A stretch of DNA of 64,000 bases, from contig NZ_CP166871.1 of the NCBI RefSeq assembly GCF_041379045.1, positions 2,046,001 to 2,110,000 on the forward strand. Reading direction: 5' to 3'. Position numbers and translations under genes: made by a program. The stretch comes from Thalassotalea ponticola. GTDB lineage: Bacteria; Pseudomonadota; Gammaproteobacteria; Enterobacterales; Alteromonadaceae. Below are positions 34,848 to 45,201 of the stretch, one piece after another. The notes beneath the pieces are model-generated. The model made no database searches. It was not told where the DNA came from and saw only the letters and a list, made by a program, of their open reading frames with translations. How positions within the stretch are numbered: the first letter of the stretch is position 1; every line of letters begins with the position of its first letter.

Positions 34848-37800
34848 TTACACTGCTTCTGCCATTGCGATTGCTTCGTCAATATCTACAGCGACCATTC
34901 TTGAAACTCCAGGTTCAAACATAGTTACTCCAGTTAAATGCGAAGCCATTTCCATGGCGATTTTATTGTGACTGATATAGATAAATTGCACCGATTTCGA
35001 CATTTCTTCAACCAATTTGCAAAACCGTCCAACATTGGCATCGTCCAGTGGTGCATCCACTTCATCGAGCATACAGAACGGCGCGGGGTTGAGTCTAAAT
35101 ATGGCAAACACCAATGATAATGCGGTTAGCGCTTTTTCACCACCAGAAAGTAAGGCAATGGTACTATTTTTTTTGCCTGGCGGTCGAGCCATAATGCTCA
35201 CACCAGTGTCAAGTAGGTCATCAGATGTTAACTCTAAATGCGCACTACCCCCACCAAAAACCTTGGGAAACAATACGTTAAGATCACTATTAATTTGCTC
35301 AAAGGTGTCTTTAAACTTGGCTTTAGTCTCTCTATCTATTTTTGCGATAGCCGACTCCAACGTTGCTAAGGCCTGTTGTAAGTCATCGTTTTGTTGTTGT
35401 AAAAACCGATTGCGCTGCGACTGCTGTTCAAACTCTTCAATAGCGGCTAAGTTGATCGCGCCGAGTTTGGTCACAGACTTGGCCACACGCGCCAGCTTTA
35501 CGTTCCACTGGCTTTCTGATGCCTTGCTATCAAGCGACGCGATGACCTCGTCCATGTGTTGATTCAATTCGAGCAACTGGTCGCTGGCGGCACTTGCTTT
35601 GACTTTATAACTTTGACTGTCGATATCAAACTTTTGTATTACCTGTTGACAATCCGATATCGACTTAGCAAGTTGTTGCTGCCGAGCGTTTAACTCTTCA
35701 ATCTGTTGATGAGTTTGTTGCAACTGCAAATGAATCGCTTTTTGCTCGCTGTCTAAGGCTGAGCGTTGCTCTAATAACCCTTGCAGGTTAACTTGCTCCT
35801 GTTGCAACGGTTGTAAACTGCTTTTAGCATCGCTTTGGTGCATTGCTATTTGCTGACAAATATCGGCCAGTTGCTGCTGATCGCGTTGCATCGCTTGACG
35901 ACTTGCCTCGTTCTCACTAACCAGTTTCTGTTGCTCCAACATCAGCGCCTGCTGGCGTTCTGCGTCGTGCTGGTATCGTTCAGACAAGTGCGCAGATCGG
36001 GCTAACAACGGTTGCTTTTGCTCAGCGAGTTGCTTGGCCGCAGCGGCATCGTTTTGACACAGTTGGGCAAGCTGTTTTTGTTCATTGCGCACCGTTAAAC
36101 AATGCTGTTGTTCTTGTTCGCACTGTGCTGTTAACGCCTCAATTTGTGCGCTAATTCGCGTTTGTTGCTGTTGCTTTAACTGCAGCGCTTGCTGATTCAA
36201 TTGCAACGTCTGTTGCTGTTGCTGCCATTGCTCTTGAGTATTTTGCAATGTGGTTTGCCACGTTGACAGTGCTGTTTGCTGCTCATCAAGCTGTTTCTGG
36301 TCGTGCTGCAAGCGCTGTTGACACTGACTTAAGTCTTGTTCTGCCTCAGCCAACGCTTGCTTTACTGAGCGATATTGCGCTTTTCGCGCTAATTGGCCTT
36401 GGTTGTCGGTTAGCACACCTTTTCTCATCCAAGATGTAGATAACCAAAGCCCGCTTTTACTGATCAGAGAAAACTGGTCATTTGGCAATAACGCCACGTA
36501 GTCATCTAAATACTGCAAACTATCAATAATAAGCACCTTATTTAAGGTGTTGGCTAGCGCCCCAGCATTGGTTACTTTGCTGTCTAGTCGACTGAGCTTG
36601 GCCAAGCGATTGGCCAGTGGCACCGGTTTACTCATTCCATCCAATGTACAATCGTGTTCACCTAGCATCTGAGTATTTTTGACTAGCGCCACTTTCGATA
36701 CATCAACACATGCTGGCCAGTTATCAACCAAATTCGCGGCTAAAAAATGCTCCAACACCATTTCTACCGCTAGCTCCCAACCGGGTTCAACATCTATCTG
36801 CTGAGCCAATGTCGGCGTTCCGTTTTCTCCGTATTGCTCAAGCCAACGCGCTTGCTCTAATTGCCAGTCGGCTTGTTCATTGAGCGCTGCCGATAAAGCG
36901 TCCATTTGTGATTGCAACTTATCGCACTGCCGCAAAAGGTGTTGCTCATCGCGTTGTTGTTCCGCCAAGCTGGCCTGTATAGCTGTAACCTGTTGTTCTA
37001 ATTCATTAACCTGTTGACGATGTTGACTCACATCACGAGCAAGTTGCTTTTCACTTTCGACCAGCAGCGTCACAGCGTGTTGTTGCTCTTCGATATCTAA
37101 TTGAGCCAGCTCACTGTGCAAACTGTCTAAACGCTGACTGGTTTGTTGTTGGGCCTGCTGTGCCGTCTGCAATCGGTTTTCACAAATTGCCAACTGCTTG
37201 TCATGCTCTGCTTTTTGTTGTTGACATGCGTCCCAACGCTGCTGCCAATCGTGTTGCAGGTCAGTCATTTGTGCTTGTTCAGCTTTGAGCTGTGCGAGCT
37301 GGTCGTTGGTCGCTAATAACTCAGCGGCAATGTGATCCAGTTGTTGTTGCAACTGCTGTTGGGTCTGTTGATGATTGCCAATTAGCGCCTCTGTTTTGGT
37401 TTTCGTCTGCTCTAGTTGGTTTAATGTGCGCTCATCGTTTTGGCGCTTTTCTTTGAAGTGCTTAATGCGTTGCTCAATACCGGCAATACTCGAGGTGACT
37501 GATAATATTTTGTCGTTAAGGCGTTGCTGTTCATCACTGACCGTCACTTGTTGACCACGAGTTGCAACAATGTCTTTTTCCGCTGCCGCGTAATTGGCTC
37601 GGTGCTGTTCCAATAGCGTTTGCTGCTCGCTTCGCTGGCGCATCAGCGCCGTCAATTGGTTTTGACACTCGCGGTAACGGATGGCAGCAAGCTGCGCTTT
37701 GAGTTGTCGCTCTTGCTGTTTTAATTGGCGAAAGCGAGTCGCTGCCTCAGCCTGTGCGTGCAATTTTTCTATCTGTTGAGACAGCTCTTGGCGAATATCG

Positions 37801-38384
37801 GCAAGTCGAGCTAGGTTATCTCTTGTGTGTCGGATGCGGTTTTCAGTTTCTCGGCGGCGCTCTTTGTATTTTGATACGCCTGCTGCTTCTTCGATAAACA
37901 CCCGTAATTCTTGCGGTTTTGATTCAATCAACCGAGAAATCATGCCCTGTTCGATAATTGCGTAACTGCGCGGTCCTAAACCCGTGCCTAAAAATATATC
38001 CGTAATGTCTTTGCGACGGCATTTACTGCCATTGAGGTAATAGGTGTTTTGAGCATCGCGGTTAACGACGCGTCGAATAGAAATTTCACTTCGATTGGCC
38101 AATGACCCTTGTATGCTGCCCGATGAATTGTCAAAAACCAATTCAACACTGGCTTGACTAACAGGCTTGCGCGCTGTTGAACCATTGAATATGACGTCGG
38201 TCATTGAGTCGCCGCGTAAATTTTTCGCCGAGCTCTCGCCGAGAACCCAGCGCACAGCATCAATGATATTTGATTTGCCGCAGCCATTAGGTCCCACAAT
38301 AGCAGTCATGTCAGTTTCAAACGGCACTTGAGTGACGTCTACAAAAGACTTAAATCCTGCTAATTTAATTTTCTTGAGCCGCAT
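34848..38384 (-). CDS. smc: Chromosome segregation protein SMC
   Basis: SMC forms ring-shaped dimers that organise and separate chromosomes. The 1178-residue protein has Walker A GPNGCGKSN at about 32-40, a Q-loop, two very Gln-rich coiled coils, a hinge (about 510-650, with VALVKNTQMLGEHDC), signature LLSGGEKALTALSL and Walker B FCMLDEVDAPLDD near 1100. The length is normal. It leads the smc-zipA unit. ScpA/ScpB are not in the window. Confidence 0.96.
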   Translation of the reverse strand: MRLKKIKLAGFKSFVDVTQVPFETDMTAIVGPNGCGKSNIIDAVRWVLGESSAKNLRGDSMTDVIFNGSTARKPVSQASVELVFDNSSGSIQGSLANRSEISIRRVVNRDAQNTYYLNGSKCRRKDITDIFLGTGLGPRSYAIIEQGMISRLIESKPQELRVFIEEAAGVSKYKERRRETENRIRHTRDNLARLADIRQELSQQIEKLHAQAEAATRFRQLKQQERQLKAQLAAIRYRECQNQLTALMRQRSEQQTLLEQHRANYAAAEKDIVATRGQQVTVSDEQQRLNDKILSVTSSIAGIEQRIKHFKEKRQNDERTLNQLEQTKTKTEALIGNHQQTQQQLQQQLDHIAAELLATNDQLAQLKAEQAQMTDLQHDWQQRWDACQQQKAEHDKQLAICENRLQTAQQAQQQTSQRLDSLHSELAQLDIEEQQHAVTLLVESEKQLARDVSQHRQQVNELEQQVTAIQASLAEQQRDEQHLLRQCDKLQSQMDALSAALNEQADWQLEQARWLEQYGENGTPTLAQQIDVEPGWELAVEMVLEHFLAANLVDNWPACVDVSKVALVKNTQMLGEHDCTLDGMSKPVPLANRLAKLSRLDSKVTNAGALANTLNKVLIIDSLQYLDDYVALLPNDQFSLISKSGLWLSTSWMRKGVLTDNQGQLARKAQYRSVKQALAEAEQDLSQCQQRLQHDQKQLDEQQTALSTWQTTLQNTQEQWQQQQQTLQLNQQALQLKQQQQTRISAQIEALTAQCEQEQQHCLTVRNEQKQLAQLCQNDAAAAKQLAEQKQPLLARSAHLSERYQHDAERQQALMLEQQKLVSENEASRQAMQRDQQQLADICQQIAMHQSDAKSSLQPLQQEQVNLQGLLEQRSALDSEQKAIHLQLQQTHQQIEELNARQQQLAKSISDCQQVIQKFDIDSQSYKVKASAASDQLLELNQHMDEVIASLDSKASESQWNVKLARVAKSVTKLGAINLAAIEEFEQQSQRNRFLQQQNDDLQQALATLESAIAKIDRETKAKFKDTFEQINSDLNVLFPKVFGGGSAHLELTSDDLLDTGVSIMARPPGKKNSTIALLSGGEKALTALSLVFAIFRLNPAPFCMLDEVDAPLDDANVGRFCKLVEEMSKSVQFIYISHNKIAMEMASHLTGVTMFEPGVSRMVAVDIDEAIAMAEAV

Positions 38385-38676
38385 GCAAAGGTTCGTATAA
38401 ATATGGGTTACTTATTATTATCGTTGTCAGTATTGTAAGGACACACAGTTAATCACACCTACCGCTGAGCCGGCGGTTAGCCCTGTTACTGTGCGTTTAC
38501 TTTACCAAATAAACTCACGCTTTGTAACAATTTTCGCTGTTGTTGCCAAAGCTTAATTCGTTATACTAAAAAATATGCTCTCTCGCTGGCTCGATTGACA
38601 CCAACCAAGTCCGGTATCGGTTGTCACGTGGTGTTTAGGCAGCGAGTTACAGATTCAGTAATTACAAGGATACCGT

Positions 38677-39426
38677 ATGAACCGCAGGCGCTATGAGCCA
38701 ATCGCCCAAAATGGTGCAGGCTATTTTTTTAAAGGTTTTGAATTAATAAGAACGCCAGGCATTCGTCGATTTGTATTTGTGCCTCTATTAGTTAATTTGC
38801 TTATTTTTTCTGTCGCGTTTTACTACTTGAGCCAATACATATCGGAGATTATGCTTGGTTTTGAACAATGGTTAGGAGGCGACTGGGCTTGGTTAGTGGT
38901 GTTGGTTGAACCGTTACTTTATATTACCGCGCTGATTTGTTTTTCGTTTTTCTTTTCGACGTTTGCCAACTGGATAGCCGCACCGTTTAATGGCTTACTC
39001 AGTGAAAAAATGGAACAACTGTTATCTGGCCAACAACTCAGCGACGGTGGTTTGAGTGCTGTTATTAAGGACATTCCGCGCACCTTATCTCGCGAGTGGT
39101 GCAAATTAAAGTATTACCTGCCTCGCGCCATTGGCTTTTTCATCGTGCTATGGGCGTTGCCGTTTTTTGGTCAAATTATCTGGTTTGTCTTTGTCGCCTG
39201 GATGATGGCGATTCAATATTGTGATTACCCGTTTGACAATCACAAAATCGCTTTTACCGATATGCGCTCCAAACTAGCCGAACACAAAGGTAAGTGTTTT
39301 AGCTTTGGTATTTGCGTCACCTTTGCTGCAATGGTGCCCATTGTAAACCTCATCGTCATGCCGGTTGCGATTTGCGGTGCCACCGCCATGTGGGTCGATC
39401 ATTTTAGACAAGACTATCACCAGTAA
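38677..39426 (+). CDS. cysZ: Sulfate transporter CysZ
   Basis: CysZ is an inner-membrane carrier that brings sulfate in for cysteine synthesis. The 249-residue protein has the family's N-terminus (NGAGYFFKGFELIRTPGIRRF; core GYFFKGFELIRTPG), helices at about 30-55, 70-95, 150-175 and 215-235, and the VAWMMAIQYCDYPFDNHKI signature. An AAGGATACC site precedes the ATG. It is divergent from smc, separated by a 292-base promoter region. Confidence 0.93.
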   Translation: MNRRRYEPIAQNGAGYFFKGFELIRTPGIRRFVFVPLLVNLLIFSVAFYYLSQYISEIMLGFEQWLGGDWAWLVVLVEPLLYITALICFSFFFSTFANWIAAPFNGLLSEKMEQLLSGQQLSDGGLSAVIKDIPRTLSREWCKLKYYLPRAIGFFIVLWALPFFGQIIWFVFVAWMMAIQYCDYPFDNHKIAFTDMRSKLAEHKGKCFSFGICVTFAAMVPIVNLIVMPVAICGATAMWVDHFRQDYHQ

Positions 39427-39531
39427 TCTGATAGATGCTGTAAAACTAGACGTCGAAGTGATTACGATAAATTGCTTAATTAGTGCAAGTTCAGTATGTT
39501 AGAGACATAACATGATAACTGGATAGCTTTT

Positions 39532-40875
39532 ATGAATGGTGACTGGAGCGATCGACAAGCACTTGGCATACACACTCGTCAAGACGACCATCGGTCGCCT
39601 TTTCAGCGCGATAGAGCACGTATTTTACACTCCGCGGCGTTTCGTCGCCTGCAATCGAAAACCCAGGTGATGGGTGTGGGCCAAAGCGACTTTTATCGCA
39701 CTAGGCTCACCCACTCGTTAGAAGCCGCGCAAATTGGCTCGGGCATTTGTGCGCAATTGCGCAATAAGTACCGACAACAATGTAGCCAACTTCTGCCAAA
39801 TGACGACGCATTAATAGAAGCATTGTGCCTAGCGCATGATATCGGTCACCCGCCGTTTGGCCACGGAGGTGAAATTGCCTTAAACTTTATGATGCACAAT
39901 TTCGGCGGTTTTGAGGGTAATGGGCAAACGTTGCGTATCGTCAGCAAACTCGAGCCATATACCGAACACTTTGGTATGAACCTGTCGCGTCGCACCTTAT
40001 TGGGCTTGATCAAATATCCGCAATTTATTGATCTTTTAGCCAATCAACAGGCACAAACCCCTCCTGCTAATTTTCGCCAACTCAAGGCCAGCGATTGGTC
40101 ACCGCCTAAAGGTTTGTACCAAGACGATAAAGCCATTGTTGACTGGATTTTATCGCCTCTTAGTGATGATGATAAAACGCTGTTTCAACAAATTAAGCGA
40201 AACCATTACAAACACCATAAAACCTGTTACAAGTCTCTCGACTGCTCAATTATGGAATTAGCCGATGATATTGCCTATGGTATTCATGACATGGAAGATG
40301 CCATTGTCACCCAAATGGTTAGCCAAGCGAGTTTTTACGAGCACGTGGTTGCGCCGCTCAGCTATTTAGATGAGCCGTTTATTCAGCAGCACATCCACTC
40401 GATTTTTGACAAGCTGTTTTCGGGTAAGCGCTATTTACAAAAAGATGCTATTGGTATGTTGGTAAATTATTTGATCACCCATATTGAACTTATCGATGTC
40501 AATCGACAGCAACAGGTTAACTTTGATGAACCGCTATTGCGCTTTAATGCAGCGCTGAGTAGCGCGCCTAAAAAAGCACTGCAGATTTTTAAGGATTACG
40601 TGTTGTGTTTTGTGATCAAACAACCATCCATTCAACGCATGGAATACAAGGGCCAACAAATCGTAATGGAACTGTTTGAGGCATTTGCCAGCGATCCCGA
40701 GCGCTTGTTACCGCACGACACAAGTAAAGCGTGGCAACAAGCGTGTCACACTGGCAATAACCCGCATCGAGTCATTGCCGACTACTTATCAAGCATGACG
40801 GACGAACACGCCACAGGCATTTACAGCAAACTATTTTTAACCCACAGTCATAGCAGTCGTACTGATCACGATTAG
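39532..40875 (+). CDS. dgt: dGTPase-like HD-domain triphosphohydrolase
   Basis: The 447-residue protein is a deoxyguanosinetriphosphate triphosphohydrolase-like enzyme that removes triphosphate from dNTPs. It has the HD metal site: H61 in RLTHSLEAAQIG, H102-D103 in LAHDIGHPPFGHGGE and a later Asp in SIMELADDIAYGIHD. The N-terminus MNGDWSDRQALGIHTRQDD is typical of the type 1/2 group. Besides nucleotide balance, dGTPases of this kind can block phages by draining dNTPs, but nothing local shows that role. It meets the patatin-like gene end to end, 8 bases apart. Confidence 0.92.
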   Translation: MNGDWSDRQALGIHTRQDDHRSPFQRDRARILHSAAFRRLQSKTQVMGVGQSDFYRTRLTHSLEAAQIGSGICAQLRNKYRQQCSQLLPNDDALIEALCLAHDIGHPPFGHGGEIALNFMMHNFGGFEGNGQTLRIVSKLEPYTEHFGMNLSRRTLLGLIKYPQFIDLLANQQAQTPPANFRQLKASDWSPPKGLYQDDKAIVDWILSPLSDDDKTLFQQIKRNHYKHHKTCYKSLDCSIMELADDIAYGIHDMEDAIVTQMVSQASFYEHVVAPLSYLDEPFIQQHIHSIFDKLFSGKRYLQKDAIGMLVNYLITHIELIDVNRQQQVNFDEPLLRFNAALSSAPKKALQIFKDYVLCFVIKQPSIQRMEYKGQQIVMELFEAFASDPERLLPHDTSKAWQQACHTGNNPHRVIADYLSSMTDEHATGIYSKLFLTHSHSSRTDHD

Positions 40876-40883
40876 CGACACCG

Positions 40884-41999
40884 CTATATCAGCTTCAGTG
40901 GAATGTTTTGTGGTGGTGAGTGGCACAATTGGTCAAACTCATCGGCCAGTTTTTCGCTTTGTTGAACCACCTGTAAAAAATACTGACTGCGCTGTTGTGC
41001 TGCTAAGTGCTTAAAGTCGGTGCGATCGGGTATTTTTTTATACGGTAAGCTATTGATAAAATCATCACTTGGACTGAGTACCAGTACGTTGTCAAAGTGT
41101 TTCACATTACTGTAGCGATGCTTGACGTATTTATCGAACCAACCCGGCTTAAATTGATGAGCGAAATGCGGATACATCACCAATCCATCGAGGGTTTGTC
41201 GCGATGACGATTGACTGTCATCGACCGCGCTGATGTCAACCGGTTGAGCTAAAAAGGGCTGATCAAAATGATAGTCAATTAGGCCTCCATCACGGTACAT
41301 ACCCGGTTTTGCGCCATCAATATTTCTCACCCCATTAATCAACAGCGGGATCGCACCTGTGGCCAATAATGCGTGAAACGCATTGGTTGGTGTTAATGCG
41401 ACTTGCTCAGAATCAATACCGTCGCGGTAATCAAATGGCGGCTGCTGCATTTGCTGTGAAAAAATCACCCGCTGGTAAAACCGTGACAGTCTGCGTCGTT
41501 CACCTCGATTGGCAATGGCGCTGGCCAGTAATCCAGAGGCTTGTAAAAAGGTGTTTTCAAACCGACTTAACCCTTTGCTGCGAGCAACCACTATGTGGTT
41601 GTGTACCAACGGATTGGTGGCAATTTGCTGCGCGCCAGTGGCTCCTAACACATAACTTAGCAGCTGCTCACTTTGCGCGCTAATTTGTTGTTTATTCGCA
41701 TTTTTCGGATAGCTCAAATGGGCATACCCATCGATCAATCGATTAATTGCCGCCAATTTATCGGTTTGTGCATAGCAACTAAATCGCCACGCGCCTGCCG
41801 ATGAGCCCAAGGTGGCGATGTCAGTTTTTCGGTATTTAAAAAACTCTCCACAAAAATAACGGTCGAGGCCGGCTAAAACAAACCACTTAGGCCCTCCACT
41901 GGCGCCAACAAGTGTTGAAAATAGCTCTTGCTTTAAGCCGTATTGGCGAATCGTTTGATATGCTTTTTTACCCGCATATAAGGTGAGTGATGAAGTCAT
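40884..41999 (-). CDS. Patatin-like phospholipase
   Basis: A 371-residue lipid acyl hydrolase of the patatin type. It has the oxyanion loop GASGGPKW (32-39), the nucleophile elbow LGSSAGAW with S67 in G-x-S-x-G, and the catalytic Asp in MYRDGGLIDYHFD. No signal peptide is seen, so it is probably cytoplasmic or associated with the membrane surface. Patatins occur in lipid turnover and in anti-phage systems such as CBASS, but no cyclase gene is near. The ribosome binding site is weak. Confidence 0.9.
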   Translation of the reverse strand: MTSSLTLYAGKKAYQTIRQYGLKQELFSTLVGASGGPKWFVLAGLDRYFCGEFFKYRKTDIATLGSSAGAWRFSCYAQTDKLAAINRLIDGYAHLSYPKNANKQQISAQSEQLLSYVLGATGAQQIATNPLVHNHIVVARSKGLSRFENTFLQASGLLASAIANRGERRRLSRFYQRVIFSQQMQQPPFDYRDGIDSEQVALTPTNAFHALLATGAIPLLINGVRNIDGAKPGMYRDGGLIDYHFDQPFLAQPVDISAVDDSQSSSRQTLDGLVMYPHFAHQFKPGWFDKYVKHRYSNVKHFDNVLVLSPSDDFINSLPYKKIPDRTDFKHLAAQQRSQYFLQVVQQSEKLADEFDQLCHSPPQNIPLKLI

Positions 42000-42083
42000 A
42001 CTGATTGTTGTTTATCGCTGATGGTAAATCTGCCAGTCAATGCGCCGTGCGGTCGAGATAACCGCGAAGCGATTGTTCTTGGG

Positions 42084-43928
42084 TTAACCGCAAATTATAC
42101 GGTTGTCTATACTCTGCTTTGGATTGCGCGGATAAAAGTGCTCTGGTAGCTGGCTAATATGCTCAAAAAAGCGGGTATCTTTATAAGGCAACTTCATAAA
42201 GCCGGCGATTCCAAGATCATCAATACTCGGTAACAAAGCCAATAGCTTGTGCAAACACCGCTCAAACTGCTGATGTTTGCTGTGATCAAGTAACATCAGA
42301 GAACTGTGAATTTTTAAATGGCGCTCTAACACTTCAAAGATAATACAGCCGGTGTGATGAATACCGTTCATCTCTTTTAACACCGCCATAATATCATCGC
42401 CAAGGTGCAAATACTCGTCAGGATCTTTGCCGTCTTCAAAATAGGAATGCAGTTGAGAGACATTATTCAAATCGGTAATTTTGGACACCGTAAAAGGAAT
42501 TGTTTGCCCGTCATTGGTAAACGGTAATCGTCGCTGCTCACGTTCAAAGTGCAGGGTGTCCTTGGCGTTGAACAGGCAAGATTTGAAGATACCAACGCGA
42601 AAAATACCTTGCGCCAAATTGATCATATTATTTACCGAGGCGTTAAAAGCGTACTCAACCGAAGGGTCGCACAATGTTAAATTGGAGTCTATGTATACGC
42701 CCTCTTTTTGCCAGCGTATGGCTAGCCCACCAACTACAGGGTACTTGCCCAAACGGCTCACCGCTGCAATGAATGCTTTTTCCGTGTCTCCCATCCCTGC
42801 AAGGTAGTTTTTATAGTATTTTTCCAACTGAACATCATCGACGTCGTATAAACTTTGTTGACTACCTTGCTCGCGCAAAAACGACTTACGCGAGCCATAG
42901 ACGACCGTTTCAATTTCACCGAGTTCAGCGTTAATTGAAACGGGGATCAACGGACTAATCAGCGCCTTGCTCTGTTGCTTAGCGAGCACCAACTTTTTCA
43001 ACAAGCCGACATTCTTAAACAAGTAATCCGCACCGTCTCTACGCAATTGCATGTCATTTGACAACATCGCATCTAATGACTTGGCCAGTACTTCTGGCAA
43101 ACCCAAAGAACAGGCGGTGATCACTTTGTAACCGTAACGACACGACTGGCCAGATGCCAATGCATAAATCGTTGCCGCCATACCTTGCTCATCAAACCGG
43201 GGCGACGACAATGCCCCCGACAACTGCTCTTCACCGATAAAGTAAATATCGCCCATGCGTGAATTGGTTTGTTGAACATCACTACTCATTAAATCCATCA
43301 CATTGGTTGCCGTCGTATTTGAGTCTTTGTCAACCTGAGCCCACACCGATGAGCCCCAGTCAATTAACTGCAGAGTTTGTGTTGATTCATCCCAAACAAT
43401 ATTAGACGGTTTGATATCGCCGTGAACTATGGGCTTTCCCATGCGATTGTTGTCAGGGTTGGAGATATAAGACAAAAGCTCGATCAGTTGAATGGTAATA
43501 TTAACAATTTGCTCAGGTGGCAAGGGTCCGCTGCGCAGTGAAATCACCTCGAGATCATCACCCTTGGCTCGGCTCATGTGAATAATCGATTGTCGTTTGA
43601 TCTTTAAATAGTCATACAAGGTTGGGATAGCGGGATGAGACAGCGCACTTTGCATTTGTGCTTCGTCTTCTAGGCGGTCTTGTACGTGCAACGGTAAGTC
43701 TAAACGGGAAAACTTAAAGACGTGTTGTTGTTGATTGTCATCAATCCCCTCAAAAACAAATCCGTAGGCCCCCTTCCCCAACATTTTGACCTGCTTATAA
43801 CCAAGCTGATTGAGTTGCTGCATACACAACTCTATCCATCGCTTCAGTTTGGCTGCATCTTTTGAACTCAGTAGATATATCGACTGATCTTCAGCAATAT
43901 AAAAATGTCGTAACTTTGTTTGCGGCAC
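42084..43928 (-). CDS. Hanks-type Ser/Thr protein kinase with a large C-terminal domain
   Basis: The 614-residue protein has a kinase domain at about 43-310: Gly-rich loop GKGAYGFVFEG (51-61), K72 in VFKFSR, catalytic HGDIKPSNIVWD with D171 and N176, and LIDWGSS with D190 in place of DFG. The second half (about 320-614) is not recognised; it has no PASTA repeats and no membrane helix. The start is GTG at 43928 with an AGGGA site. It has no phosphatase partner beside it. Substrates are unknown. Confidence 0.87.
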   Translation of the reverse strand: MPQTKLRHFYIAEDQSIYLLSSKDAAKLKRWIELCMQQLNQLGYKQVKMLGKGAYGFVFEGIDDNQQQHVFKFSRLDLPLHVQDRLEDEAQMQSALSHPAIPTLYDYLKIKRQSIIHMSRAKGDDLEVISLRSGPLPPEQIVNITIQLIELLSYISNPDNNRMGKPIVHGDIKPSNIVWDESTQTLQLIDWGSSVWAQVDKDSNTTATNVMDLMSSDVQQTNSRMGDIYFIGEEQLSGALSSPRFDEQGMAATIYALASGQSCRYGYKVITACSLGLPEVLAKSLDAMLSNDMQLRRDGADYLFKNVGLLKKLVLAKQQSKALISPLIPVSINAELGEIETVVYGSRKSFLREQGSQQSLYDVDDVQLEKYYKNYLAGMGDTEKAFIAAVSRLGKYPVVGGLAIRWQKEGVYIDSNLTLCDPSVEYAFNASVNNMINLAQGIFRVGIFKSCLFNAKDTLHFEREQRRLPFTNDGQTIPFTVSKITDLNNVSQLHSYFEDGKDPDEYLHLGDDIMAVLKEMNGIHHTGCIIFEVLERHLKIHSSLMLLDHSKHQQFERCLHKLLALLPSIDDLGIAGFMKLPYKDTRFFEHISQLPEHFYPRNPKQSIDNRIICG

Positions 43929-44169
43929 CGCTAATTCCCTAAAACGCGAGCTGTTTTATCAGTGATTACAAGCTATTATGACAAGGTCTAAGCGCGTTGT
44001 GAATGCAATTTTTACAACGCGGGTATCGTTCAAAGATCAACCGCGTCAAAGATTATCAACGGGCAACGCGACAATGCTGGTTGCTGACCGTGATTTAGCA
44101 ACAGCGTCAATAACCTAAGTTGATGCTGCAGTATCAACCCCATCACCGTTGCACGACTACACCGGCGTA

Positions 44170-45201
44170 CTATTTTTCTAACTTATTGCGCAAACGCTCG
44201 CGATATTTGCTGCGCGCAAGCTTTTGCATATCGGCGACTCTGTCACTTTCATCAACAATTTCACGCCCCAAGATGGTCTCGATGGCGTCTTCTAAGGTGA
44301 CAATACCGGCGGTTTGACCAAAGTGATCTTCAACCAGAAAGATGTGTTCGCCGCGCTTGATAAACAAGTCGAGTAAATTAAGTACCGGAAAGTTCTCAGA
44401 AATACGGTGTATGGGTTTACTGATTGCCTTGAGTTGCAAATCGCCATTACCCTGTCGATCATTTTCATACAATTGGCCTTTAATGATAACCCCGGTGATG
44501 TTATCAATACTGTCTTTGTAAATAGGGATACGGGTAAATACCGCTGTTTGCTCGGTTTTTAACGCATCAACCACTTTGGTATCCTCATTGAGGGCATGTA
44601 CAACGGAACGAGGAGTCAATATATCTGAGGTTTTCGCCTCGCGTAGCGTTAATATGTTTTCCACCAACTGATTTTCTTGACTGACAATCGCACCGTCTTT
44701 ATAGCTTAAACTCGCGACCGCTAGTACTTCCTCCCGCGAGGTACTGTAACTGCCCTTCGATGAAAACAGGCGAGTAATGCGCGTTGACAACCACACTAAT
44801 GGAAACACCAATTTAACCAGTACGGCAATAATGTACGCCGACGGAATGGCCAATTGTCGCCAAAACGTTGCGCCGAGCGTTTTGGGAATAATTTCAGACA
44901 AATACAATATCGCCAGGGTCAATAAAAACGCGATCAACGTTTCCCATTTGTCGCCAAAGACTTTTATCGCTTGAGCTCCAACACCGGCAGCCCCCATGGT
45001 ATGAGCAAAGGTGTTGAGAATGAGAATACTGGAAATGGATTGATCCAGATTGCCCTTCATTTTTGACAACATGGCGCCACGCCCTGCTTTTTTCATTTCC
45101 GCAATATAACTGGGAGGGATAGACAACAATACCGCTTCGAGTATCGAACACAAAAATGAGACGCCAATGGCAATTACCAAATAAATAATGAGTAAAGTCA
45201 T
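44170..45201 (-). CDS. CNNM/CorB-type membrane protein with CBS domains
   Basis: The 343-residue protein has a DUF21/CNNM transmembrane domain (about 1-170, with SLCSILEAVLLSIPPSY and SEIIPKTLGATFW) and a cytoplasmic CBS pair (about 195-325, with ILTPRSVVHAL and VTLEDAIETILG). It lacks the C-terminal CorC_HlyC domain of longer relatives. Family members move or sense magnesium or other divalent ions. An AAAGG site precedes the ATG. The real role is unproven. Confidence 0.9.
   Translation of the reverse strand: MTLLIIYLVIAIGVSFLCSILEAVLLSIPPSYIAEMKKAGRGAMLSKMKGNLDQSISSILILNTFAHTMGAAGVGAQAIKVFGDKWETLIAFLLTLAILYLSEIIPKTLGATFWRQLAIPSAYIIAVLVKLVFPLVWLSTRITRLFSSKGSYSTSREEVLAVASLSYKDGAIVSQENQLVENILTLREAKTSDILTPRSVVHALNEDTKVVDALKTEQTAVFTRIPIYKDSIDNITGVIIKGQLYENDRQGNGDLQLKAISKPIHRISENFPVLNLLDLFIKRGEHIFLVEDHFGQTAGIVTLEDAIETILGREIVDESDRVADMQKLARSKYRERLRNKLEK

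Noticed and set aside
39532..41999. dgt and the patatin-like gene as a paired anti-phage system
   Set aside because: They face each other end to end and share no promoter; no cyclase or sensor gene is near.
42084..45201. Kinase and CNNM gene as one operon
   Set aside because: About 240 bases separate them, with separate ribosome binding sites and no functional link that I know.
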